NCBI GenBank assembly: GCA_002633005.1 | Contig: NMRA01000313.1 | Location: 250,001-286,379 of the forward strand | Direction: 5' to 3' | Length of the DNA stretch: 36,379 nt | Source: Phoronis australis | Lineage: Eukaryota > Phoronida > Phoronidae | Shown: positions 19,950 through 30,128 of the stretch, piece after piece | Numbering within the stretch: the first letter of the stretch is position 1 | Layout of the letters: each line of letters opens with the position of its first letter | The notes under the pieces: generated by a model | The model's input: the letters and a program-made list of their open reading frames with translations, nothing else | The model's database searches: none | What the model was told of the DNA's origin: nothing | Program-made: the position numbers and the translations under genes

Positions 19950-20340
19950 GTAATTGTAGTAGAAGTAATAGTAATAGTAACAGTAGTTGTAGTAGCAGTA
20001 ATAGTATTACTAACAGTAGTTGTAGTAGCAGTAATAGTAACAGTACAGTAGTTGTAGTTGCAGTAACAGTAACAGTACAATACACGTAGTTGTAGTAGCA
20101 GTAAGAGTAACAGTACAGTAGTTGTAGTAGCAGTAACAGTAACAGTACAGTAGTTGTAGTAGCAGTAACAGTAACAGTACAGTAGTTGTAGTAGCAGTAA
20201 TAGTAACAGTACAGTAGTTGTAGTAGCAGTAATAGTAATAGTACAGTAGTTGTAGTAGCAGTAATAGTAACAGTACAGTAGTTGTAGTAGCAGTAATAGT
20301 AATTGTAGCTACAGTAGTGGTAGTTGCAGTTTAAAATAGT
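19950..20340 (+). repeat. 32-bp minisatellite built from AGT/GTA triplets
   Basis: The core unit is AGTAGTTGTAGTAGCAGTAA followed by CAGTAACAGTAC, 32 bp, in about ten copies; the outer copies are degenerate. All units are themselves made of AGTA-like trinucleotides, so the array probably grew from a triplet repeat into a longer unit. Confidence 0.9.
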
Positions 20341-20899
20341 TAGTAGAGTAGTAGTGAAAGCAGTAGAATATTTTGTATCAATGGTAAATTCTTATATTTC
20401 GCTGATAAATCATCCTTGAAGTTTTGAAAATGCAAGCTAATACTGCTTGTTCTTATGTTTGGCTGACCAAAATCATTGCGTTTAAGCTAGGCAATTTACC
20501 TCTCAAAATCGGTCTCAAAATTTTCCTTATTATGGTATTATTTTATTTCGTTGTCACAAAACATTTCTAGTCAGAGCTTTTACGACTGAGCCCACACGTT
20601 AAAGTATTAAGGAGCTGACCAGTCCATCCTGGCGGGCATAGATCATAGACAATTGATGCTCCGATGTTTTCTTTTTGGAATTTCCAGTGGAGGGACCACG
20701 CACTAATTCAATTAATGCATTCGAATAAGAAACATGTGCTTGCGTTCCGTAAACTCAAGAATAACGCGAAAAAACAAGATCATGTTAGACCTATCGAGAT
20801 TTATCGCCTCGCATTATAAGCGGAAGTCAACCCTGGCATCTATTTTACAACAGATCAGAGACAACAGATTCACAACATATGGAATTCCGAGAAGCACCT

Positions 20900-20937
20900 C
20901 TTTCCGGTAAGTGAGCAGATGACTTACTTGCCGGAAG
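20900..20937. repeat. Short hairpin CTTTCCGGTAAGT / ACTTACTTGCCGGAAG
   Basis: Two arms of about 15 bases with a loop of about 8. A second small palindrome (CACACCAGGCGCCGCTGGTG) follows at about 20953. No function is implied. Confidence 0.6.
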
Positions 20938-21175
20938 AAAAACCGCGACTCACACCAGGCGCCGCTGGTGAATAGTGACTTCTCCGCCAATAATGTTGGT
21001 CATGTCTTGTGCGTATGATCATGGATTTTGTCCATTGAGAATATACGGATTTGGCAGTCTGTGATTTTGCTGCCTATATTTAACGCTACAAAATAAAACT
21101 ATTTTGGCATTGTGAAGTCGTTCAACGTATTTCGCATGATTTTTAACGTCGTGAGTAATTTTGGCAATGATTCAG

Positions 21176-21247
21176 GAGGAAGTGCTATTGCAAAATCCAA
21201 GCTATGACGACACAAACCACAGTCAGCAAACGCAGATACTGAACTGA
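21176..21247 (+). CDS. Orphan terminal exon candidate with an NPxY motif
   Basis: After the acceptor GGCAATGATTCAG the phase-0 frame reads EEVLLQNPSYDDTNHSQQ, a few more residues and TGA. NPSY is an NPxY motif, which PTB and clathrin adaptors bind in receptor tails, and an acidic pair follows it. It could be the tail of a second membrane protein or an unused duplicate tail. It does not fit the phase of the mucin cytoplasmic exon. A chance open frame is not excluded. Confidence 0.25.
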   Translation, partial: EEVLLQNPSYDDTNHSQQTQILN

Positions 21248-22814
21248 GAAAAACTGGCTAACTCGGCAGGCGTCGACTGTGAATAAGGGCGTTGCGGCTT
21301 GTGCTGAAGTTCACCGATCACAGGTCCATGTACTTTTGGCTTATGCTGTGAATTTGTGTATTTTTCAAGCAAAATTGAAAGTTGAAACCAGTGTTATCAT
21401 GGCAAAATTAAGTGTAGTTTGTTACAAATGTGTTCCTAAATAGCACATTTCTTAAATTCTGAGTTAAATAATGAGAGGAAAGGATGTGCACTTTTACTAA
21501 GGTACACTGTTCAGTTAATATGACTATTTCCCGGAGACATCCGCCGGTTTCATAAAATATCGAGTCTCAAATGTTTTAATTCGTGAAATCAGGCAAATTC
21601 ACCCTTCTTGTTCTCTAAGATTATACTGTGGTCGCAAGTAAGATCATGTGTGTTACTTTGGCTAAATGCATTTTTATCGGTCGTTATCAGCCGCCATAGG
21701 GTTCTGTTTACGTTACCATCAAGAACATCGAAACCATGAGCGCGTGACCGACTCTAAATTGTTTCCGAGTGCATACGATGGGTTGGCTAACCTTAAAATT
21801 ATGAATTCTAAAATGGCGTTTTTAACCTTTGCACGTGACTTGAGTTTCCGGCTCATTTGCCAACAATTCAAGATTGGATGAACGTAATAATGTATTTAAA
21901 CTTCAAACAATTTAGGTTAAGAATTTAGCATTGGCAGCTAAATAGCGGCGAAATGCCCTTTTAATAAGCCGCTCCATCCTTGTTTTATCCAGTGCAGCGT
22001 TCAATATAACTTCAAGTAAAACAAAACACTATCTACCAACCCACACAACAATCAACTGGACTAATGTTTTTCATTAACTCTCATGTTTCAGGGAGATTAA
22101 TAGTCTGCAGTATGTGTATTAATTGATTGAGTTGCGCCGATAATGAACAGAGAATTTTTGACTTTACAGCTGTATAAAAATATAGAATATGCATCTTACG
22201 CCGTCAGAGCTAGCAATTATAAAAACCTACCGCTTAATTTAGAATGTTTATTGTTTGCGTAACAACGTCAGTACTGTACAAACACGCAAATTATCGGCAG
22301 AGTGGCTAGATACAATAATAATCACGATGTAATAGTCACGATAGCGTGTGTACCTTTTCAACAGTTCAAGATATGGAAACGAACAGCATCGTTGACCGCA
22401 TAATCAACACTTAAGGTCAACAGATAATGCACGGACGGATCGTTAACGATTATCTGACTCGTCATTTAAAGAGATCATTTTGCGAGGCTAGACCATACTG
22501 ATATGCTAAGTCAGAAATGTCAATTTTATGTCACTGTCGATTACTATGCGACTATTCGTACATTACAAAGGGAATGCTGGACCGTATAAGCATTGCATTA
22601 AATGACGGATCATATGAGTGCTCAACAATATTGGCATGAAATGAATGGGTAACAAACACAGGATATGCGAATTGTAATAAACGAAATAATCTACCTGTTG
22701 AAACAGGTTTTGTTGCTTGATGACGATAGAATATTTTGTGGGCAAGGATCACCACCTTTTACAGCTTTAGGGATGACAATCCCCACCCCACATAGTACGG
22801 ACGGGTTTTCCCGG
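21248..22814. other. No gene recognised
   Basis: About 1.6 kb of AT-rich DNA with no supported exon, RNA or obvious repeat apart from a TAGACCATACTGATATG block (22491) weakly like dispersed repeat family 1. Confidence 0.4.
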
Positions 22815-23630
22815 CGTCCTTAGTTTCCAGTCATTAACCCAATTCTTTTCTTACGAGCTGTAGTTCTTTTCTCGTCAACCCCAAATCAGTTCTGTCTAAC
22901 TCAGTTATTTTCGAGTATATCGTAATAACAATCCTTTATCCATATGCAAAGTTTTTTCTCACGAACCGCAGCTTAGTAATCATGCGCATTAGTTAAAATG
23001 TCTGTCCGGCTTCCGCTCACATGATACAGCACACATGCAACTGTCACGTGACTCCTCTTCCTGCTATCGATGAAAAAGTTTCCCTTACAAAATGCGTTTG
23101 TTCATCATACCTCAAAGTTCAACGTTTGAGATCCCGTGACTCGTGATTACATTGCCAGCACAGGCCCTCTTCCGCCGTGGACTCTAGCGAAACGTCGCAC
23201 GCCCGAGAGACCCAATGTCAAGTTTCAACTTTCTTTAGATTTTTTAAACGATTCGCTGTATTTATACAAATTATTTATACAAATATGGGTCTTTCTAAAT
23301 TCTAAAATACATCTATCTCGGTTTTGTTCACGAATAAAGTGTCCTCTAACAAGGGCGCCGCAGCACTAAAAAAGTAGGGCTATAGCCCCCTCCCCTCAGC
23401 CCCCTGCGGTGCGCCGCCCATGTCTAACTCCGGAGAAAGTTAAATGAAAACCAGAACTGAAGACCTATGAAATCATTGTTCGGGATAAAAGAACGCCTCA
23501 CGTGAGAAACAAAATACGGTCAATGAAAAAAGATTTGACCTAGTAGTAAATGAATCGCCTTTGTAGAGAAAATGACTGCAGCTCGTAAGAAAAGAATTGC
23601 GTTAATGAGAAAAGGACGTTGTTAATGAGA
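22815..23630. mobile_element. Inverted-repeat element, about 0.8 kb
   Basis: CATTAACCCAATTCTTTTCT followed by TACGAGCTG at 22832-22860 is inverted at 23579-23607 (CAGCTCGTAAGAAAAGAATT then GCGTTAATG) with one or two mismatches. Similarity continues weakly inward. The interior has no ORF of a transposase and contains the GGCGCCGCA repeat (23353-23419). The outer limits are not exact. Confidence 0.6.
23353..23419 (+). repeat. TAGGGCTATAGCCCCC repeat, copy 1
   Basis: GGGCGCCGCAGCACTAAAAA, then AGTAGGGCTATAGCCCCC, then TGCGGTGCGCCGCCCA. The ends are inverted (GGCGCCGCA and TGCGCCGCC) and the centre is palindromic. Related copies are at 25138-25200 and 31486-31625. Confidence 0.7.
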
Positions 23631-24689
23631 ACACCTACTGAGTGAGTGGAAAGGTTGCCAGCCCTGCAGTTCACCTGTGGCATGCGCTCAATAAGTCAAA
23701 AGACTGTTGTTTCCACACGTGCTGGTTGCTGCTTGACGTTTTTACAGGTAGATGCTTTCAAAAAAAACCTGCATGTTCTACCTTCTGTTGTTACGAACTG
23801 GATTATAAAAGTATTGTCATGTGTTCTATTTACGAAACTTCCCAGTCCCAAAGTATAGACATCTACCGTATGATAATGTCATTTAAAAATCCACGACAGA
23901 CGAATCACTTTTCAATTGAACATGTCCCTTGACCACATATGCCGTATCTAAATTATTTCCATTTCGAAGACCTAGGTTCTTGATAAAAAGCACTATGTCG
24001 TGAAACTTCTCGAAATCACGCGAGTGAAAAGCGAATGTTTCGTGAGCATGTTTGGGTGCTTTTAAAGGGGCACACTACAGGCTTTTTGCTGCAGACACAC
24101 ACCGAAGTAGAGATGGGCCCTTTCTTCATGTGCCAAGCGAGTTTCTGAAAAAAAAACAAGGGGTTTAGTAGCATTCCCAACACACAAACACTACTCATGA
24201 TAACTGAAAATTAATTACGCTACAGATTTTTAATCGGTTAATTCACTTCAGAAAAAATCCCGGCGCACAAAAATATTTCTAAAGAACACCAAATTTGTCA
24301 TTTTTCTCCCCAAAATTGCCACTTCTCTGCATGTACCAGAAAAAATCCGACTACAGATTCTGAATGCTCGCACTCTCTAGATTTTGATATTGTGGTCATA
24401 GTATGCCCCTTACCTGATCTGTCTGACAGGCACCTGAAATCGCACCCGGTTTCTTGGACAGCAGGCGACAGGGGTTGAAACCAAAGCAAATGACAGCCAC
24501 CGTTTTGCATCAAAAGTAGATCACGGCTAAAAAATTTTCTCATTCAAAAACACAAGTAAATCAGTATCCTGGCGTTTGTTTTCAATAAATTACTCGAACA
24601 ACCAGCCAAAGCTGACATACGCCCTGTACATAAATTCTAGAATGCCCCGTGGCTACAGCGTAACTGTTCAGTGCTATTTTATAAGTCGT

Positions 24690-24850
24690 GTTACCAAAAT
24701 GGCGGTCATTGACGTGGTTGGAAGGATGTAGTGTTGAATTCCGATATTGAATTTGCTGTTTCCGTTCCATAAGTTGTGAAGATTTTTCGCCGCAAATGCA
24801 AACTGATGTCTTGCGTCTACGGAACTCAGTCCAGGAGTGCGTTCCGTTTA
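24690..24850 (+). repeat. Dispersed repeat shared with 33770-33900
   Basis: Shared blocks in order are AAAATGGCGG, GTAGTGTTGAAT, TGTTTCCGTTnCATAAGT, GAAGATTTTTCGCCGCAA, TGATGTCTTGCG or TAATGTCTTGCG, CTACGGAAC and CCAGG. Two minus-strand frames here and at 33722-34039 are products of this repeat, not genes. Confidence 0.8.
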
Positions 24851-25137
24851 CCATTTCCAATAACCTCCGTAAGAGGCCAGGCTGTAGACAGTGAGGTGGT
24901 TAGGATCTATACCGACTGTTAGTGGGTGACTTTCGAGATTCGAATCCGGATATACATGTAATAATTTATAGAGCTTTCTGGGCTTAAATCAAATTAGGGA
25001 CCATATTTTTAGTAATAAGTATTTAAAAAAGAACCAAATCTGACAAACGAACCATAGCTTACAAACAGTGGTATTGATACGATATTGTCTGTCTGTCTGC
25101 AAGCGTTGCCAGTAAACAATGCAACAACCACTAACGA

Positions 25138-25200
25138 GGGAGGCGCAGAACTAAAATAAGTGGGGGCTATAACCCTCCAACCCCTACGCAGATATTGCCA
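25138..25200 (+). repeat. TAGGGCTATAGCCCCC repeat, copy 2 (diverged)
   Basis: GGGAGGCGCAGAACTAAAAT, then AAGTGGGGGCTATAACCCTC, then CCCCTACGCAGAT. It has the same layout as 23353-23419 with a decayed right end. Confidence 0.6.
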
Positions 25201-25943
25201 GATTCCTAACTTGCATAAAAGACTGAAAGGAAAGGTCTTTAAGAAAAAAATTCTCCAATCACTAGAAGTACCGTGGTTTGGTATTTTTCCGCAGATAACG
25301 GAATGAGGCAGGAATTGTGTTGCTTTTCTAACAACAAAATTAAAATAAACGACTAATACCATTTATGATAACATTTTCAATTGCCATTTTCATATCTTTT
25401 ACAAATACGCCATTTACTGGGAGATGCATTGTTTGTGACGTAATGTATGCTTGGGTGATTAATCTGAATCGAATGAGGTCAAGGGTCATTTCGTTCATGC
25501 TATGGTAATTGAAGAAAGACAAGTTAAACGATTCATTCTCATAAGCATTCGACGTCATGTCAATTCTTGTGAGAAAAGCAAGATCTCGTATAACCTCACA
25601 AAATCACACGAGTGTTTCGTAACTACATGTATGCTCGAAAGCTTACTACCGGGATTTTCCATAGATAAGACCATGGGCGTGTATTTGAGGATTTTTCAGG
25701 CGTTTTAGTTACACCAAATAAACACCCGGGCGTTTATTCGGAAAGGGGAGCTTTTAAACGTATCTTTTATCGACTTTGGCATATTTTACATAAAACTGTG
25801 TTTTTAAATTTTATATTAATAAATGTGTAGCTCGCCAACATCCATTTTCGATTTTACAAGTGATAAATGCTCCACAAAGCTGAATTTGTGACAAAAACTT
25901 GACGTGGGTGGGCTTTAAGAGTAAATTTTGAGATTAAACGCCG

Positions 25944-26459
25944 CCACTATTTGGACACTCGACACCCCACTATTTGTACACTTGACAGCCCCACTATTTG
26001 GACACTCGACACCCCACTATTTGTACACTTGACAGCCCCACTATTTGGACACTCGACACCCCACTATTTGTACACTTGACAGCCCCACTATTTGGACACT
26101 CGACACCCCACTATTTGTACACTTGACAGCCCCACTATTTGGACACTCGACACCCCACTATTTGTACACTTGACAGCCCCACTATTTGGACACTCGACAC
26201 CCCACTATTTGTACACTTGACAGCCCCACTATTTGGACACTCGACACCCCACTATTTGGACACTTGACACCCCCACTATTTGGACACTTGACACCCCCAC
26301 TATTTGGACACTCGACACCCCACTATTTGGACACTTGACGCCCCAACTATTTGGACACTCGACACCCCACTATCTGGACACTCGACACCCCACTATTTGG
26401 GCACTTGACACCCCCACTATTTGGACACTTGACGTCCCACTATTTGGACACTCGACACC
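25944..26459 (+). repeat. Satellite with a 47-bp higher-order unit
   Basis: The basic unit, about 23-24 bp, is CCACTATTTGGACACTCGAC plus ACC. In the left half two variants alternate strictly (TTTGGACACTCGACACC and TTTGTACACTTGACAGCC) to give a 47-bp dimer present six times almost without change. From about 26230 the alternation stops and about ten monomers follow, mostly GGACACTCGACACC or GGACACTTGACACC. The open frame 26233-26643 (Trp-Thr-Leu-Asp-Thr repeats) comes from the array. Confidence 0.9.
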
Positions 26460-26879
26460 AGCAGTTGTAACACCAATAAACGGACATGGGCATAATTTTC
26501 CACAAACAAACACAGGCGTTTCATCTTTTGGGCTTATCTACGGAAAGTTCCGGTATAAGCTTTTCTTTTGCGTATGTTATTTTCCAAAGAAGTTTCTGAA
26601 GATTCCCGCCCAGAAATACGTATTGATTCTCAATGATGTATAAGTAAAATGATTTATTAATGAGAATGAATAGGTGCTTAGCTCTTTAAACTAAGGGTGT
26701 TGCATGAAAAGGCTCCCATTTTTTCAGTAATATTGAGTATTCAACGCAATAGCTTATTTTCGGTGTCAAAGCAAAAATTTACTGAATGACACACTGTTAG
26801 AATATTCAGTCAGTGCTAACACCATAAAGTTTAAGTCCACGGCCGATGCTTACCCGCGGTCAGGTATACCTGAGTCGAA
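26460..26879. other. No gene recognised; repeat fragment
   Basis: GGCGTTTCATCTTTTGGGCT and TATCTACGGAAA at 26515-26548 match 33717-33747, so this is a piece of the dispersed repeat that also lies next to 33770. Otherwise nothing is seen. Confidence 0.5.
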
Positions 26880-26884
26880 AACTT

Positions 26885-27055
26885 CCATGGGCGCATGGTA
26901 CTCCATGGGCGCATGGTACTTCATGGGCGCATGATACTCCATGGGCGCATGGTACTTCATGGGCGCATGGTACTTCATGGGCGCATGGTACTTTATGGGC
27001 GCATGGTACTTCATGGACGCATGGTACATCATGGGCGTATGGTACTTCATGGGTG
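26885..27055 (+). repeat. 18-bp tandem repeat, about ten copies
   Basis: The unit is CATGGGCGCATGGTACTT with small variants. Eighteen bases is a multiple of three and the unit has no stop in several frames, so both strands show hexapeptide ORFs (such as Trp-Ala-His-Gly-Thr-Ser or Met-Gly-Ala-Trp-Tyr-Phe). No signal peptide or flanking domain supports expression. Confidence 0.9.
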
Positions 27056-28531
27056 ACACGAGTATGATCTCTTACTGGTTTCCACAGAACAGCAGCTTAG
27101 AAATAGGCTTGGCTTTATGTCGCCTTTTCCACTGTCATGGTTCCATTCGTCCTGGCCTCCGTGCCGGCCGGTATTACAACTACCTGACGTAAGGGGTGAC
27201 TACGTTGGTCACGGCTTTTGTGCCACGTGCCCGCGGCTCCGCAACGGAAGGACTTTATTTCAAAGAAGTCGGCTGATAATCAACACTTGGACGGAGTACG
27301 TAGTCAAATTCCACCGACGTGTAATTTGAAAAGTCAGCTTGGGTAATTAAAGTTGCATTCCCTCTTGTTTGAGTATCTTAAACGGAAGTGGAATTAGCCT
27401 AATTCGATTTTTGGGCCGAGCCCAATTTTTCTCATAAAATCGGTCTCATAATGGCCTAGGCTTATTCATTCCAAACTACCGCGATAGAATTTTATTTCCG
27501 CTACCGCCAACAGTTGCAAGATTGACTAACGACGTTAATAAATAATGTACGCAACACTCACCTATCTGAACATGGCCAGAAATGCAATTCCCCACTTAAT
27601 GATGAATGACATTTTCGATTTAATTCCCTACAAAGGGTACGGTTTAGAAGTACAAAAAGTTGTGGCAATAACGCGAAATAGTAGTGGTGAAATATTAAGG
27701 ACTTTGGGAATAAAATTGGATTCGCTATTAAAGATATACGATTTGAACAGATTATTCTCCGCTGATAGTGTGTGTACAATAAGTAAACACGATAGTTAAA
27801 TCCGGGGCGTGAATGAAAATGTGTTGATCGAAATTTGGGAATTTTGATGCGATCGGATATTCCAACTGCCCAGAGTTTGTGTGCTGGTTACTGCGCTCTA
27901 TAACGACAAAATTGCGTTATGCATGCCTCTAAGAACGGACAGTTTTGGCTTTCTTTTTACTGACTCAAAACCCCGAATGATCTGCCTGGACTGGTCAGTT
28001 TTCACCCTGGCATGCTGTTTCTAGATGACCTGTCAGTTTTCACCCTGTCATGCTGTTTCTAGATGACTGGTCAGTTTTCATCCTGTCATACTGTGTCTAA
28101 ATGACCTTGTCTTGTGGTATCAGCCTAGTAGTTAGGCGGTAAGAAAGACGTGCCTCATTAAACTCTGAGTTAGAGAGCACTCAGTGCACTTTCAGCTTAA
28201 GTGCACTTAAATTAAACTTTGCAGCTGCACTTTCATTTATTTTGCATGTTCTCACGCAATTTACATTCAATTTGTGTGCACACCAGAGACTTGTTTGTTG
28301 CGAAGCATACATGGAGATGCAGCGTATGTATTTTACGATAAAAAGCGTTAAAAGTGTTGAAAAAGGCGTTAAGTGTTGAGCTTATACTTGAGTCCGTCAA
28401 TCGTGAAATCTATAGGTGTTCTCGTATTCACAAGCACTACAACACATCAAATGCCGCCATCGTGAGGAGAAACTTTGCGCCTGCAAAGAAGAAGTGGTAC
28501 AGTCCTTGACCACGTGACGACTTCGTCTGAA
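27056..28531. other. No gene recognised; one small tandem repeat
   Basis: The frames at 27117 and 27545 are open but unrecognised. The 38-bp triplet array at 27991-28104 is the only clear structure. Confidence 0.4.
27991..28104 (+). repeat. Three tandem copies of a 38-bp unit
   Basis: CTGGTCAGTTTTCACCCTGG then CATGCTGTTTCTAGATGA, repeated three times with about 2 to 6 differences per copy. Exactly 114 bp. Confidence 0.9.
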
Positions 28532-29038
28532 TTATGATTTCAAACACTTGAAAAGTCTTACGCGTTTTACAATATTTGGTTGATTCGTAAAACCACCGAC
28601 ACTTCTGTGGGTGTCCTCTGACACAGAAGAAACGGCATCAAGAGGCACATGCACAAACGTCTTGACGTCATCTGAACTAATGTCTTCCATGATGTATGGC
28701 TTGTTGCTATTTTGCAATTTTGTTTTACTTTTCCCGTCGTATTCAGTGTCCATTGAATTATCACCAGCAGCAAAACAAAAATCATAATGAGGCAACGTTG
28801 CAAAAGGAAACGATCTGTTGTCCTCTAGGCGAGCATTCTCAACCTCCCCTGGTTTTATCTTAGCTTGAGGATTTGTTACTTTCTCGTTTTTGCTACTGAT
28901 AGAAATTTCAGTATTCTTTGGAAAACGCAACGTCACAAACGAAATGTGATTTTGAGGCCAGGTGGTGACACTAGAATGTTTATCGTCCAGTCGCATATCC
29001 TCACGGTTGTTGGGCAGACCAATACTCTGAAATTTCAT
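28532..29038 (-). CDS. Hydrophilic repeat protein segment (168 aa ORF)
   Basis: From an ATG at 29038 the minus strand is open for 168 codons. The product is polar and acidic with no hydrophobic segment. It contains diverged internal repeats: NREDMRLDDKHSSVTTWPQN and VENARLEDNRSFPFATLPH. A related PEDANLRSFPKLSPD block lies just upstream (29040-29330) in another frame, so the gene reads through a frameshift here and this ATG may not be a true start. It belongs with the module array extending to 30400. I recognise no family. Confidence 0.45.
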   Translation of the reverse strand: MKFQSIGLPNNREDMRLDDKHSSVTTWPQNHISFVTLRFPKNTEISISSKNEKVTNPQAKIKPGEVENARLEDNRSFPFATLPHYDFCFAAGDNSMDTEYDGKSKTKLQNSNKPYIMEDISSDDVKTFVHVPLDAVSSVSEDTHRSVGGFTNQPNIVKRVRLFKCLKS

Positions 29039-29039
29039 T

Positions 29040-29480
29040 TTGTACTGTCCTTTTCATTAGTTTCAGCTATAAACGTGTACTCTAAAAGATTTGAAATATG
29101 AGAAGAAATGGCATCTGGGGACAACTTGGGGAAGCTGCGTAGATTTGCATCTTCTGGGCTTATACCTTCAACGCTGCCTTATTTGCTACACAGAGTCGCA
29201 GATGTGGAGTGGCCTGTGTCCTGTGTAAAGGTTTTCCCAAACGTAGAGGAAATTGAAGGCTCAGTAGAATCATTGAAATTAGACAGTGTGATGTCTTTTA
29301 AGTGGCCACTTCCAACGGATTTACTTTCGTATTTCAGGACTTCCTCCTAACTATCAACATTGTCAGCGAACTCAGCAATACCTAACGAGTGGATGACGTC
29401 GCCTGGTTTGTTTATTCTTTCCGGTTTATCGATTTCTCACCCTCCGCTATCAATCATACATGTAGAGCTAGGGCGTATGG
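29040..29480 (-). pseudogene. Broken copy of the 440-bp coding module
   Basis: On the minus strand it reads GDVIHSLGIAEFADNVDS, a stop, EEVLKYESKSVGSGHLKD, then later a stop near GSVEGISPEDANLRSFP. It aligns with DVRQEVIQVSDIAGFAD and MEKVLEYKSKNVEGHHFED of the intact neighbour. Two in-frame stops and a +1 shift to the downstream ORF break it. Confidence 0.55.
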
Positions 29481-29570
29481 TTTCTGAAGCAGCTATTTCA
29501 ATAGAAAAACGTTACACCGTAAGGTAACCCATGGATACCATACGGTTTGTCGTCTACCGCGGGAATATTC

Positions 29571-30128
29571 TCAACTATTCGTATTTTGAGACAATTTTCT
29601 TTCTCGGGCGTAATAATAGAAATTTGAGTTGCCAGTAACTTTTGCAGGTCCGTCATTCTTCTTTACCAATTCATTTTTGTCTGTGGAAATATGGTAAATT
29701 TCGTTTGAAACTGCAGATTTGGTCGACTTGGTGGCGTCTTCAAAGTGGTGACCTTCAACGTTTTTACTTTTATACTCCAGGACTTTCTCCATACCATCAG
29801 TCGCATCAGCGAACCCAGCGATATCTGACACTTGAATGACTTCCTGCCTAACATCGTCATTGTCGCTTGGTTTGTTTCTGTCTTTCAATTCCACTATTTC
29901 TCTCGCTCTATCATCAGGGTCACCAATAATCTCTTTGTCTACATCTGATAGATTTGTCTTCTCATGGGTATTGTTCTTGACCTTCTCATATTTCTCTGCG
30001 GAAATGTGGTACACTTCCTTCAAAACTGTAGACGTAGTCGACTTAGTGGCGTCCTCTGAGTGGTGACCTTGAACGACGGTTTTGTTTTCGGATTTCAGAA
30101 CTTTCCTTCTTACGATCATCATCGTCAT
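29571..30128 (-). CDS. Central open copy of the repeated module (185 aa)
   Basis: From the first ATG (30128) the minus strand is open for 185 codons; the open frame extends four codons further up. Two copies of a motif lie about 315 bp apart: KVLKSENKTVVQGHHSEDAT with KEVYHISAEKYE, and KVLEYKSKNVEGHHFEDAT with NEIYHISTDKNE. Between them lies LSDVDKEIIGDPDD, then DVRQEVIQVSDIAGFAD. The product is highly charged and soluble with no domain I know. Flanking copies at about 440 bp spacing are broken, so this may be the surviving piece of a long repeat exon. No start signal or splice site is certain. Confidence 0.5.
   Translation of the reverse strand: MTMMIVRRKVLKSENKTVVQGHHSEDATKSTTSTVLKEVYHISAEKYEKVKNNTHEKTNLSDVDKEIIGDPDDRAREIVELKDRNKPSDNDDVRQEVIQVSDIAGFADATDGMEKVLEYKSKNVEGHHFEDATKSTKSAVSNEIYHISTDKNELVKKNDGPAKVTGNSNFYYYARERKLSQNTNS

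Larger units (their letters stand above)
19099..21175. other. No gene recognised; minisatellite in the middle
   Basis: It contains the 32-bp minisatellite (19950-20340) and a small hairpin (20900-20937). A 46-codon frame at 20430-20570 with one hydrophobic segment has no support beyond being open. Confidence 0.4.
23640..25943. other. No gene recognised; dispersed repeats
   Basis: Frames at 23642 and 23646 overlap in different registers. One contains VDAFKKNLHVLPSVVTNW after an internal TTTTTACAG, which looks protein-like but matches nothing I know. The stretch also holds the repeat pair of 24690-24850 with 33770-33900, a copy of the GGCGCAG repeat (25138-25200) and inverted CGTTTATTCGGAAA-type ends (25655-25745). 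Confidence 0.4.

Noticed and set aside
20430-20570. 46-codon frame with a hydrophobic segment
   Set aside because: Short hydrophobic frames are expected by chance in T-rich DNA. Nothing else supports it.
25944-26459. Possible CRISPR-like array
   Set aside because: The repeats are contiguous, with no unique spacers, in a eukaryotic genome. It is a satellite.
26233-26643. Open frame with Trp-Thr-Leu-Asp-Thr repeats
   Set aside because: It arises from the 24-bp satellite, whose length is compatible with an open frame. No domain or start context supports a gene.
26846-27067. Overlapping hexapeptide-repeat frames on both strands
   Set aside because: All come from the 18-bp tandem repeat; being open in several frames at once argues for sequence simplicity, not coding.
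27545-27799. 84-codon frame with Leu/Ile-rich sequence
   Set aside because: No recognisable domain, no splice or promoter context, and it is overlapped by an equally long frame on the other strand.
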